Assembly (NCBI GenBank): GCA_977017575.1
Contig: CDRNVI010000058.1
Coordinates: 124,001 to 188,000 of the forward strand
Direction: 5' to 3'
Length of the DNA: 64,000 nt
Source of the DNA: Paramoeba atlantica
Lineage: Eukaryota > Discosea
Shown: positions 47,595 through 56,891 of the stretch, one piece after another
How positions within the stretch are numbered: position 1 is the stretch's first letter
Layout of the letters: each line of letters begins with the position of its first letter
Notes under the pieces: model-generated
Databases searched by the model: none
What the model was told of the DNA's origin: nothing
The model's input: the letters and a program-made list of their open reading frames with translations, nothing else
Position numbers and translations under genes: made by a program

Positions 47595-48979
47595 TGTCAA
47601 CACCAACGCACCACTTTTTTTCCCAAAAAATAATTTTCTTGTCATTTCCAGTGCACCACTTTTTCTTAAAAACTGTATTCTCATTTCCAATGCACCATCA
47701 ATTATTTAAAGAAGAATTATTTTATAATATCCTTCGGATCTACACTACAAATGCGCCGTTATTCAAGACTCAGTCATTACGATCGTAATCGTATTCAATC
47801 ACTCTTTACATCTGGCGAGAGTCGGCGAAGCATAGCTCGCATAATTGGCAAAAGTCACAGCACTGTTTGTCGCGAGTTGGCGCGTAATGCAAGAAGGGGT
47901 CAGCGCTATGAGGGGACGAGGGCACAGCGCATTTCGAAAAGACGCCTCTCGTGTAAAAAGGTCAAGCCTCACAAGATACAAGGCCTTTTGGAAGAGGAAG
48001 TCAGCTCTCGACTTCAAAAGAAGCACAGCCCGGAACAGATTGCAAATACGATCCGTAGCTGTCGTACCGCCTCGACTTCTACCATATATCGCCATATTCG
48101 TCGCAACGCGTCCTTAGGCGGCAAGTTGTACACCCATTTGCGGATCCGGCGAAAGAGGCCATACCGTCGTCGCACCAGACCTGATCGCAGCGCGATTCCC
48201 AACCGAACGCCACTTGAAAATCGACCAGAAATTGTTAATAAGCGTCGGCGCTACGGCGATTGGGAAGCAGACTTGGTCGAGGGTCGAGGACATACCGGAT
48301 ATATTCTTACCCTGTGCGAGCGTAAGAGTCGCTTCCTTGTTCTTCGCAAGTTGGAATCTAAGCACGCGAAGGGGGTAAGCAAACAAATTGTAGACGGGTT
48401 AAAGAATTACAAGGTTCAAACAATCACATACGACAACGGAACAGAATTCTGGCACCATGAAGAAGTAAACAAAAAATTAAAATGCAAGTCTTTCTTTTGC
48501 GCTCCATATCATTCGTGGGAGAAAGGGTCTGTGGAACATGCAAACGGTTTGATCCGACAATTCCATCAGAAAACCGAATCTTTTGAGAATTTGAACCAAA
48601 GTGAATTAAACAAAACAGCATTGGAATTGAACACTCGTCCTCGGAAATTATTAAATTATCGTTCTCCAATGGATTTTGTGAATGAACTGCGTAAGTAAAA
48701 GAAGCTAAGTAAGCAAAGGTACGTGAGAAAGCTTGTAAAGTTAGTCTGTTAGTGTTGGAAATTTAATGACATTAAATTTAAGCATTTTGTAAAGGTGAAG
48801 AAATTCTTGTCTAATAAAGTTTCTTACTCAGATCTTACACTTGTATTACACTTTCTTTAAATACTCTGGATAAGTTTTTATGTTGAAAGGAAAAAGGAAC
48901 GATGTTCAACTATGGTGAGGCGCAGAAAAAAGGAATGACGGTCGACTATGGTGAAAAAAGTGGTGCGCTGGAGTTGACA
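47595..48979 (+). mobile_element. Complete IS30-type transposon, 1385 bp
   Basis: The left end at 47595 reads TGTCAACACCAACGCACCAC and the right end at 48979, inverted, TGTCAACTCCAGCGCACCAC; these imperfect terminal repeats extend about 28 bp into a T run. AT lies on both sides (47593-47594 and 48980-48981), consistent with a 2-bp target duplication. Further GTGCACCAC half-repeats occur just inside the left end (47650, 47685) and outside the right end (48985-49005). The element encloses one transposase gene (47751-48698). Size and structure match a bacterial IS30-family insertion sequence. Confidence 0.82.
47751..48698 (+). CDS. IS30-family DDE transposase, apparently intact
   Basis: A 315-residue uninterrupted frame. 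The N-terminal helix-turn-helix (about 5-45) includes ESRRSIARIIGKSHSTVCRE, the IS30 signature; a second helix-turn-helix region follows near 92-120 (KHSPEQIANTIR, TSTIYRHIRR). The catalytic domain has GDWEADLVEGRGHTGYILTL with Asp174, TITYDNGTEFWHHEEV with Asp228, and YHSWEKGSVEHANGLIRQFH with Glu262. Thirty-three residues separate the second Asp and the Glu, the IS30 spacing. It ends NTRPRKLLNYRSPMDF, the family C-terminal motif. All catalytic residues are present. Catalysis would be cut-and-paste or copy-out through DNA intermediates. Such a gene in a eukaryotic contig is unusual. Confidence 0.95.
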   Translation: MRRYSRLSHYDRNRIQSLFTSGESRRSIARIIGKSHSTVCRELARNARRGQRYEGTRAQRISKRRLSCKKVKPHKIQGLLEEEVSSRLQKKHSPEQIANTIRSCRTASTSTIYRHIRRNASLGGKLYTHLRIRRKRPYRRRTRPDRSAIPNRTPLENRPEIVNKRRRYGDWEADLVEGRGHTGYILTLCERKSRFLVLRKLESKHAKGVSKQIVDGLKNYKVQTITYDNGTEFWHHEEVNKKLKCKSFFCAPYHSWEKGSVEHANGLIRQFHQKTESFENLNQSELNKTALELNTRPRKLLNYRSPMDFVNELRK

Positions 48980-49026
48980 ATGGGGTGGTGCACTGGAGTT
49001 GAACATCCGGGGATCTTTCAAAAACA

Positions 49027-49395
49027 TTGCGTCGAATTTGGGAGTCCTATCGAGGACGTGAATCTGAGCTTCGAAAGGAGCAGCGCGATGCCCTTGTAAA
49101 GAAAGTTGAAGAACGCTTGGTTGATAAAATTGATGATTTTAAGATTGTTCGAGAAAAAGTTCACCGCGCTCAATCTTTGATCGAAGATTCTTCACTATCT
49201 GTCGAAGAACTTTTTCAACATCTTAAAGATAAGAAAGTTTTGCGAGAAGAAAAAGAGGTTCTTCTGCGGCACGTTAAGCGTCCCCAACCCCAACCACTTG
49301 CAGAAGGAAAGAAGGAAGAAAAGAAAGGTCGGACACGTATTATTAAGGGAGCACTAAGTCAGAATACATTGAAGTTCTCAGTTTCCTTGAATTAA
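49027..49395 (+). CDS. Unknown charged coiled-coil ORF, 122 aa
   Basis: Glu/Lys-rich helical sequence (ELRKEQRDALVKKVEERLVD to LLRHVKRPQPQPLAEGKKEE). No family recognised. It lies directly right of the IS30 element and on the strand opposite to host genes. It may be a fragment of a mobile-element accessory protein. The frame shows no internal stops, but the start context is uncertain. Confidence 0.35.
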   Translation: MRRIWESYRGRESELRKEQRDALVKKVEERLVDKIDDFKIVREKVHRAQSLIEDSSLSVEELFQHLKDKKVLREEKEVLLRHVKRPQPQPLAEGKKEEKKGRTRIIKGALSQNTLKFSVSLN

Positions 49396-49490
49396 GTGAA
49401 GTCTTTAAGGTGACGAAAGTTTTATGGAGTTGACCTTATACACGCATGTTCTGTGTTTGTAGCCTAAGTATGTAGATCTGGTAGGAAAGA

Positions 49491-49890
49491 ATGTTTTTTC
49501 GTCGAAACGGAAAATCATATTTCTTTCAATATTTTTTGAGAATGCCTTCTGAACTAATTGTGTGCGGTCTTACAGATGCCACTCTAACCTACCTTGAGCG
49601 CCTCGGGTTTGACAAAGAAGAAATTTTTGCGTCATTTCTTTTCTTGCGGACCGGCGGGAATTATGTAACTGTTTCCGATCATCTAACAGCAAAATTTAAG
49701 CGCGGGTGGAGCGAGAAGTCATGTGCAACCAAAATTCCGGAGTTTTTTCAATCGTTATATAAGGATCTACGTCAAAACTGGCTTGAACCGCGCAATGACA
49801 TTCTCTTTGACAACTCTAATGGAACGGACGGTTTTTTAAGCGACGATGTACGTATGGTGGTTGACACAGTTCCACTTTATGTAGATGCTC
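49491..49890 (+). pseudogene. Harbinger-like transposase middle fragment
   Basis: Encodes EKSCATKIPEFFQSLYKDLR and then DDVRMVVDTVPLYV, which resembles the block around the first catalytic Asp in DDE_Tnp_4/Harbinger-type transposases. The reading turns into antisense of the next fragment right after this motif, so the gene is cut there. Family assignment rests on one motif and is tentative. Confidence 0.4.
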
Positions 49891-49894
49891 TAGA

Positions 49895-50319
49895 TGATTG
49901 CTAGAAAGAAGTTCAGACCGATCTCTACCCAATATCCCTCGAGCCATGCTTGCAACCAAGGATGCATCAACAGGTTTGTTTAACACATTGTACATCTTAA
50001 TGCCATCTAAAACATCATTCTTTTCTGCATCCGTAAGCATATCTTTTCGGCCACGCTTGCCGGAAGGAGCATGGTCCTTCAAAGCATAGGCACTTCGTTC
50101 AGACATTTTCTTACCGTGCGTTTGATTCCAAATCTGCATGCTAGTCAAAACGGAACAACTCTCACAAAGTGCTTGGAATTCACGTACTTCTTCATCACTC
50201 CACGTATTTCTCTTTGCTTTGCGCGATGAGCGTTTAGCCTCAAGTTCCTCCACAAGATCTGCCACATGCCGTGATACGTAAAAATTGTTTGAGGCAAGCG
50301 TCGACTGCGACGGGGCCAT
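49895..50319 (-). pseudogene. DNA-binding N-terminal part of a transposase, inverted relative to the previous fragment
   Basis: Minus-strand frame beginning MAPSQSTLASNNFYVSRHVA. It has a SANT/Myb-like stretch KRNTWSDEEVREFQALCESC, then SGKRGRKDMLTDAEKNDVLD and SLVASMARGILGRDRSELLS, typical of an N-terminal DNA-binding region of a eukaryotic transposase. The remaining codons to 49816 overlap the plus-strand fragment in antisense and are probably fortuitous. The two fragments may be halves of one gene separated by an inversion at about 49890. Confidence 0.5.
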
Positions 50320-50665
50320 AGCAGGAAAAAGGAATCAAAAATGAAGAGTTTCTCCACAAAAAATAAAAAAATTAATTATTGCACTAATTAAATGTGCAAT
50401 GATTTTTCACCGCAGTAATTATGGATCGGACGGTACCTGTATGCGCTTTGATTTCATTAGATATTTCTTCACTCTGCCATGGTAATGCATCTACAAAGGC
50501 CAAAATTTACCTGGAAGTGTGTGACACGCGAGGCCTTAGAGGAAGGTGGAGGCGCAAGGCAAAAAGGCAGAAGGCGTAGACTTCTGACTTTTTGCCGCGG
50601 CGACGACGACTTCCTCGCGTGGGAAGCTGTAAGAGGTCCTATGGAGCATGTTTCGATGGCTATGT

Positions 50666-50857
50666 AACCCAGGCTAAAGTGGACGAGCGAGATACTAAAG
50701 GCACATTTGGCAAACTACCACAAAACTGGATCAGTATCTCCCGCTAAATTCTTGGGTCACATCAGAATGCTTAACAAACCGGGGGATACCGTTCCAGTTT
50801 TGTGGTAGTTTGCCAAATGTGCCTTTACTATCTCCCTCGTCCACTTTAGCCTGGGTT
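50666..50857. mobile_element. 192-bp foldback element (MITE-like)
   Basis: Left arm AACCCAGGCTAAAGTGGACG and right arm its inverse; arms of about 67 bp are almost perfectly complementary, including AAAGGCACATTTGGCAAACT and ACCACAAAACTGGA, with a roughly 58-bp centre. The element has no coding capacity. Confidence 0.88.
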
Positions 50858-50880
50858 TATTTATAAAAATTAATGAGAGA

Positions 50881-51400
50881 GGGTAGGTGGAAGGACGTGA
50901 TACAGCACTTTAGCTGATAGGATGAACCAATTTGTTTCGCTGTAAGGATAGATTGCGGGTAAACAAAGACGATAATTATGAGATGTTAACGATAAATATT
51001 TGCTTAAGCGCCCATAGAGTAATGAACGGAGGGCTAAGGTACAAAAGGCAGATCTTCACTTTCTGGAGAAAATTCTTCCTGTCCCTTCGTCTCCACAAAC
51101 GTGATTATACGCCGATTTCTACGAATTTCTTCTTGATCAGCGATGCGCTGCGGGAAAAAATAAAAGCCAAGCCCCTTGTCCGAAGTGGAGTTCAAAAGTT
51201 TCGAGGACATAGAAATAATGTACTTCAGAAAAATTTGAAAGGGTATGACTCAGAACGAAATTATAAATTTTTGCAGAAATATAAATCTTTGCAAAAAAAT
51301 ACCAAAGGTCATTTATTAAAATTAATGAGAGGGGGAATAGTTCAGTTTTTTTATCGTAAATTGCTATACAAGTAATATCTACTAATACTAAGTAATACAG
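50881..51400. other. AT-rich stretch without assignable gene
   Basis: A plus-strand frame at 50932-51375 (147 aa, Lys/Phe-rich) has no recognisable family. The end carries ATTAATGAGAGGGGG at 51321-51335, an inverted match to the motif at 45809. Confidence 0.35.
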
Positions 51401-51407
51401 TTTATCT

Positions 51408-51478
51408 TGGCGTATTGATGCACTTCTTAAATCGAAAGGATATCGCGATCAAAAAGCCTAAATGTACGCCTTGCAAAA
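51408..51478 (+). repeat. 71-bp dispersed repeat, second copy
   Basis: Differs from 30652-30722 at one position (G to A). On the plus strand both read WRIDALL[E/K]SKGYRDQKA before a stop, so it could be a coding fragment of a shared element. Confidence 0.85.
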
Positions 51479-51589
51479 CATCAAGAGTAAAACATGCTCC
51501 TTTGAACCATTTATCTTTAAAAAAAATTACGAAATTTTCCTTTTGGGTCATTTTTTTTATCAGGGCCCACGGCTCATAGAAGAGGGAGC

Positions 51590-51860
51590 CGGGAACTGGC
51601 ACGCGGACTTCGAAATGATACGTACAGTGCCAGGCGCGCTGAACGAGCAGCGAAGAAGTCCATGCTGAAACGCCAGCCGCGCCCATGCATGATTAAAGGA
51701 GAGATTAAAGACAAAGTCGTGTCTCTCCTACGCAGGTGCTTTAGCCCCCAGCAAATTACAGTAGTTTTGCGCAAAGAAGATGGTATTAAAGTATCCCGAA
51801 CGTCAATATACGGGTTTATTAAGCGGGATGATGGTCAACATGGGAACTTGGAGAGTTTGA
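51590..51860 (+). pseudogene. IS30-type transposase fragment
   Basis: Encodes MIKGEIKDKVVSLLRRCFSP, QQITVVLRKEDGIKVSRTSI and YGFIKRDDGQHG, matching VEEKVIRLLERRFSSPQISV, VLRKEDDVKVSRVAVYGFIR in the copy at 59634-60330. Only the second helix-turn-helix region is left; the catalytic core is missing. Confidence 0.75.
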
Positions 51861-52060
51861 AAACAATTTTCCTAGCTCATCTTTTCTCTCCCGGAAACGG
51901 GCGTATTTTTACTATGTTAATGCCCGTTTCCGGATGGCGCTAGGAGAGGAACTGTCCCTCTTGTCGCAAAGTAGGGGTGCGCCTCCCTTCCCTCATCTCC
52001 CACCACCCCGCTCGGAACACGGTTCCGAGTCCCCATGCGCTGCAGGACCCTTCTACCATA

Positions 52061-52112
52061 CCTTTTGTGGGTCCGTGGGTCCGGACCCACGACCAGGGTC
52101 CGGACCCACGTA
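52061..52112. repeat. Paired palindromes GTGGGTCCGGACCCAC
   Basis: A perfect 16-bp palindrome near 52074-52089 is followed by a second GGGTCCGGACCC near 52095-52106. No gene associated. Confidence 0.6.
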
Positions 52113-52322
52113 ACAGCCGTAATACACTCAATATTACACTTAATATTGTATACACTCAAATCTTAATGCCGGTTATTTATAAAACTTTATCAAAAACTTT
52201 TGGGATATATGCTAATTCGCCAGCGATGTTGGTTTTGGAATCATACATGTACCATATGTACTGTATTCTTTAATTCTTTTATTACTTGAAGCTTTGAAAC
52301 CTATTTCTTAGCCAAATCTTAT

Positions 52323-52730
52323 TTGATGGAACATTCTTCGCTTCGTCCGACGAACATTGACTCAAGTCAAGACCTACCGCCGGATCCACGTCGGAGACGA
52401 TTGTCCGGGCGAAAATTCATGACGGAAGATGCCTTCCCACAATACCTCTCTCTCGTGCGATGTGCATCAGATTGTATGTACTCTCACGAAGGCATACCGT
52501 TAAATACCAACGGCTTTGAGCAGCACTACGAGTGCAATCATTGCAAATGGTCCTCGCACGGCAAGTATAAAAATCATTGTCTGGAGCATCGTCGTGCTTG
52601 TCTGGATAAAATTTCTTCGGAGCGAACTTCGGATCTCTGCGACCATGTGTGGATTGTCATACTCAGAGGGTTGAAACCTTCCCAGGCGCTCCCAGTGAAA
52701 ACCTATGGAGTCTGCACTTGGAGATTTTGA
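52323..52730 (+). CDS. ORF with a C2H2-like zinc-finger motif, 135 aa
   Basis: Contains FEQHYECNHCKWSSHGKYKN followed by HCLEHRRAC, giving C-x2-C-x10-H-x3-H, close to a C2H2 or BED-like finger. The N terminus is acidic and Pro/Arg-rich. No family recognised; likely the DNA-binding start of a mobile-element protein, as it is surrounded by repeats. Confidence 0.4.
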   Translation: MMEHSSLRPTNIDSSQDLPPDPRRRRLSGRKFMTEDAFPQYLSLVRCASDCMYSHEGIPLNTNGFEQHYECNHCKWSSHGKYKNHCLEHRRACLDKISSERTSDLCDHVWIVILRGLKPSQALPVKTYGVCTWRF

Positions 52731-53370
52731 AAGGGTGGGTGAGATTTCAGCTCAAGGTCGTAAATTTGGGAAAGTAGTAAATGAGGTCGTTGCTCCACTG
52801 GGCAGGATACATGTCCTGTAAGGTCAACGACCCATTATCTCGGCGCATGAAACGCTCCAATGCTTGCCCCTTTAGGCAAAATTTAGTATACCGTACCCAC
52901 TTAGTATACCTACTAGGTATCCTGGAACATGGTATATTTTGCTTTTAAGTGACGAATGTAAGTTATAAGACGTGAGTAGGGAGAATAACATCTGCAAAAA
53001 GTATATGCATTTTAGAGAAAAAAGTACGCTCCCAGGCGCTCCCATCCAGTTTTAACCCTCTCAGTGCAACAAAAACGAGAAAAATATGGGTGTGTTCCGG
53101 ATGTCAGGATTTTCGCATACTCAGTGCAACGCTGTTTTTTCGGTCGGACAGCACCACGAACGGACGCGGGATTGTATGAGACATGTTAAGAAAGAAACAA
53201 TCGATTAAGATAAAAATGGATTAAGATAAAAAATTATATAAGGAGAAGAAAAAAGGAGTACCTGGATAATCGATATTGACGGAACAACATAACGCGTTTC
53301 TTTAGTAAAGAGATGAACTTTTCGCCTTTACTGCTTTACAACTTACGGCTATACAACTTACTGCTTTCAT
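52731..53370. other. AT-rich spacer
   Basis: About 640 bases without a recognisable gene. The phrase CTCCCAGGCGCTCCCA near 53030-53044 echoes CTTCCCAGGCGCTCCCAGTG at 52678-52697, and CTCAGTGCAAC occurs twice (53064, 53121). Confidence 0.35.
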
Positions 53371-53511
53371 GTATACCGTATACCCCCCCCCCCCGTAATA
53401 GAATGGGTTTTGGGCCAAAATGGCCAAATCTCTGTTACTGGGGGGTGTATGCTTTTTTGGGGGAGTAACTTCAGGACACTGGTCCGGACATGGAATTTTG
53501 TCACCATGGTA

Positions 53512-53837
53512 CTCCCCCTCTCATTAATAATTATAATTATAATCTATAAACCTTTTTAGTTTATAATTATAATTATAGTTTATAATTATTAATGAGATTC
53601 GATAAGTGATTTTTTCTTACTATGGACTTCAATTTCTTGATTTTCGAGACACTACGTTCAACTTGGAAGCAATTTTTAGTGCAAAGTATGTGGTACAGGT
53701 GTCTTTGTAGATAAAAAATGATGAATTTGAGGTTTATAATTATAAAAGTGAGACTCAGAATTATAATCTCATTAAATTTCTATAAACGATCCCTTTAATG
53801 ATTTTTGGAGGTTTATAATTATTAATGAGAGGGGGAG
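53512..53837. mobile_element. Short non-autonomous element, 326 bp, nested in the pogo-like element
   Basis: CTCCCCCTCTCATTAATAAT at the left and its inverse at the right form arms of about 25 bp, flanked by TA (53510-53511, 53838-53839). The interior is AT-rich with many TTTATAATTATAA repeats and no coding sequence. It lies inside the 5' non-coding part of the pogo-like element, so it inserted later. Confidence 0.8.
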
Positions 53838-53989
53838 TACTATTTTTTCGAAGAAAAAAAAATTCTTTTTCACTCAGTTGTATTCCTTATTAATGATTTT
53901 CTACTATCAATAGTAAAAAATTTTCTTGTCAAATTTTCCTGAGTTGCATGGTGCAAACTATTTGCTCCTGCTGGAAGGGTAGACCCCCA

Positions 53990-54290
53990 GCCCCTTCGCC
54001 TCTTCTCCATCCCGTCTACTTCTCTCCCTCCCCTTCTTTGCCTTCGCCTTCCGTCTCTTCTTCTCTATCTCCATCCTCTTGTCCCGTCTCCTCCTCTCTC
54101 TCCCCTTCTTCACCTTCGCCTTCCGTCTTTCCTCCTTTATGTTCTTTGCCTTCGCCTTCCGTCTCTCCCTCTCTTTCCCCCCTTGTCCCAGACTCCTCTT
54201 CTCTCTCCCCTTCTGCACCCCCTGTCCCAGACCCCTCTTCTCTCTCCCCTTCCTCTCCCCTCCCGTCTCACGCTCCACGCCATACGTTGG
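53990..54290 (+). repeat. Pyrimidine-rich minisatellite
   Basis: Irregular repeats of TCTCTCCCCTTC and TTTGCCTTCGCCTTCCGTCTC encode a Ser/Pro-rich frame (53948-54499) that I regard as fortuitous. It directly precedes the transposase gene and may be its leader. Confidence 0.75.
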
Positions 54291-54533
54291 ATGCGTACTG
54301 GGCTAAGAGATCACGGAGTATGGAGAGGGAGGTGATCCCAAGGGCTAGTGGGCCCGTAAGTAGTTCAGTATTGGGTTTTGGAGCGAAAGTATTGTGTGTT
54401 CAAGAGGGGATTGTTAGGAGAGGGGGGCATGTTGAAGAACATATAAAACGCAGGATGTATTTTCATACCAGTTTATCAGTCAAATATTCCTGGTTTTGAT
54501 TTCCCTTGTTTATCTACCTCTGTAGAAGAGAAA

Positions 54534-55947
54534 ATGAAAAAAAGACAGGAAGATGAAGAAAGCGTTATTGTGGACATAGAGGCAACAACACAAGTTGCTT
54601 CTTCTGAATCAATAATCGCGAGGAAACAATATACTTATAATGAAAAATTAGATAAAGTGAGACGATACATGGCAGCCCCCTGGGGGCAAAGAGATAAGCT
54701 TGTGAAGGCAAGTGGGGTAAAGTACGGAACAACGGCAAGTTGGATGGCAAATTATGAAGATATAAAGAAGGCTGTACAACGAGGATTTGGCACCCTTACA
54801 AAGTTAATGCCACTCGTAAAATACAAGGAGCTTTTTGAACAAGCCTACAAATACTATTGTACCGCACGTGAAATGTTTTCTGCAGTTCCTATGTATCACA
54901 TACGATTGTACTGCATGCAAAACAGCGAAGAATTTTCAAAATTAAAAGTAAAAGATCAGTATTTTAGGATCGGGGAATTTGAAATGCATTACGGGTTATC
55001 TGCTAGGCGTCGTACAGGCTTAACCCAACTTTTACCTTCTAATTTTCAAGAGAGACATGAGGCTCATTTTCGAGTTGTAGAAAATTCTTTAAAAGACGAG
55101 TGTTTCCCTGAATTTATTATTCTTTTGGATGAGACGGGTGTTTTATGGAACCCTGCTCCTACAACAACTTTAGCTCCAAAGGGTTCGAAATGTGTTCCTA
55201 TTAGAATAAAATACGAGAAAAAACAGTCAACTTGTCTTTTGTGGGTTTCAGAATGTATTAAAAGAAATGAAAAAGGTTACGAAATATTCAATGCAAAATA
55301 TGAGAATCCTTATATTATTTTTGAAGGAAAAAAGGAGTGCCAAAGATCTAATTCAGTGGAGAGTAAGGTAAGGAAGGCTGTTGAACAGAAGCCTACGTAC
55401 GCAGAGGTTAATCAAACGGGGTTTAAAATTCGTTGAAAAAATTCCCAATTGTTATAACAAGAGGGCGTGGCTTATTATGGACAGATTTTCAGCCCACCGC
55501 ACAGAAACAGTTGAAAACGCAATAAGTAATAAGGGATATAAAATTTTTTATATTCCTCCTGGTTGTACTTCTATTCTGCAATTTCAGGATGTTTATGTGA
55601 ACAAACCATTCAAAGATCGTATTAGAAACTTTTACACCAAGCATTGTATTGAGAAAAATAATAATGTAACGAGAGAGCTTGTTGTTCAATGGGTAGTGGA
55701 CGCCCAAGCATCATTAAAATTACAAATGATAGAAAGTGGAATAAAAAAGCTTGTATTAAGAAATTTTGTAGGAGTTGGAGAAGAAACAAATGTCAACCAA
55801 GGGACAGACGCGGATCTTCCGACGGAAGTGCAAGTGGCGCTTTTAGAAGATGAGCCGCAGGATCTGTCCTTGGTTGCCGTTGCAATATCTTTTGCCGAGG
55901 CAGTCCAGCCTGAAGAACATGGCTATGAAAATATAGAAAGTGATTAG
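54534..55947 (+). pseudogene. Pogo/Tigger-type (DDE_1) transposase with one frameshift
   Basis: Two overlapping frames (54534-55436 and 55381-55947) give a near-complete protein. The N terminus has a psq/CENP-B-like helix-turn-helix (YNEKLDKVRRYMAAPWGQRD to YGTTASWMANYED). The catalytic domain shows EFIILLDETGVLWNPAPTTT (first Asp), TCLLWVSECI, WLIMDRFSAHRTETVENA (second Asp) and ILQFQDVYVNKPFKDRIRNF (third Asp, 35 residues after the second, the pogo DD35D spacing). The N-terminal part keeps LTQLLPSNFQ and HFRVVENSLK. A single frame change near 55380-55436 separates the halves. The C-terminal tail is acidic. Confidence 0.85.
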
Positions 55948-56099
55948 CTTGCATAACATTATCGACTTCTATTTTAACTGTCATGACAGTTTTTTAGATG
56001 TCGTATCAACAAACTTCAAGTAACTTTAGTAACTTAGCTTTAGTCTCTCTTTCATCTTCTTTTAGTCTAAGATCTCTTCTAATCATGAGTAAATGCTTT

Positions 56100-56300
56100 C
56101 GTTTGAGCCACCACCACCCAACCCGTCCAGCGACCCATGACGCCCAGCCTCCCCTGTCACCCCCCCCCCCAACCCCTCACCAAACCACCCCCGACGCCAG
56201 CCTCCCCGGACCGCCCAACCTCTCACCCAGCCATCCCCGACGCCAACCCCCCCAGCCACCCAGCCTTCCGAGCCGAACCTCTGTTACTGGGGGGGGGGGT
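56100..56300 (+). repeat. C-rich tract ending in TCTGTTACTGGGG
   Basis: CCACC/CCCCC-rich DNA followed by a long G run. A related tract occurs at 59150-59300. Subterminal sequence of the pogo-like family; the G runs could form quadruplexes. Confidence 0.6.
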
Positions 56301-56349
56301 GTCTTACTGGGGGTATACGGTAGTACCGTCTCTTCATAGTAAAATTTGG

Positions 56350-56745
56350 CCTTCCAAGCTCTTTGAGGAGACCCATTTCAAGCCTGCCCCGAACATAAGG
56401 CCGCCTTCCGCGGATCCGTAGGCACTTGTGAAACTTCCCCCCATTGTCTTTGTCTCGACAAACAAATCGATAGATTGTGGAAGTGGATGGTGAACCTTGT
56501 GAGCCAACAAGTGTATATCCTATTAGCAACCTGCTCCGGGCTGTGAAGCTTTCGGAGACAGGTCTTTACACTTTTTTCAAGACTGGCTCTAATTTGACGT
56601 GGTCTGGTCCCTTTATTGACCAGTCGTCTCTTGGCAACACGATGGGCACGGCTAGAACGGTATTGCCCACCTCTTTTCCTGTTGCGTGCCAGCTCACGAC
56701 ATACCGTACTTGGGGACTATTATGTAGAAATTAACCTTTTGTTGC
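56350..56745 (-). pseudogene. IS30-type transposase relic, minus strand
   Basis: Reading the minus strand from 56745: STVCRELARNRKRGGQYRSS, RLVNKGTRPRQIRASLEKSV, LRKLHSPEQVANRI, then in another frame STSTIYRFVCRDKDNGGKFH and KCLRIRGRRPYVRGR. This is the N-terminal half of an IS30 transposase, closer to the 47751-48698 protein (SPEQIANTIR, STSTIYRHIR) than to the 59634 copy. At least one frameshift; the catalytic domain is missing, cut next to the right end of the pogo-like element. Confidence 0.8.
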
Positions 56746-56891
56746 GCTGAGTATGACAATTTGTTGCACTGACATTGACAATCCACCATGCACCGTACAT
56801 GGATAAAGTTAAGCCTTTTAATACAAAGGTTTTACCATGCTTATACGCGATGACAAACCTCCTGGAAGTAGATACATATGGTTTTTAAATA

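Larger units (their letters stand above)
53376..56320 (+). mobile_element. Pogo-like transposon, 2945 bp, with C/G-rich ends
   Basis: The left end CCGTATACCCCC (with a run of 12 C) and right end GGGGGTATACGG are inverted copies, each bordered by TA (53374-53375, 56321-56322). Between them lies a pogo-type transposase. Subterminal TCTGTTACTGGGGGG repeats occur at both ends. A caution: the 25 bp following the right TA (GTACCGTCTCTTCATAGTAA...) also follows a similar end at 59307, so the true terminus might lie farther out. Confidence 0.65.

Noticed and set aside
47595-48979. IS30 element as bacterial contamination
   Set aside because: It lies between eukaryotic-type elements, has decayed relatives in the same window, and shows a target-duplication-like flank; still to be confirmed with spanning reads.
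53948-54499. Ser/Pro-rich 183-residue frame
   Set aside because: It is the translation of a pyrimidine minisatellite before the pogo-like transposase.
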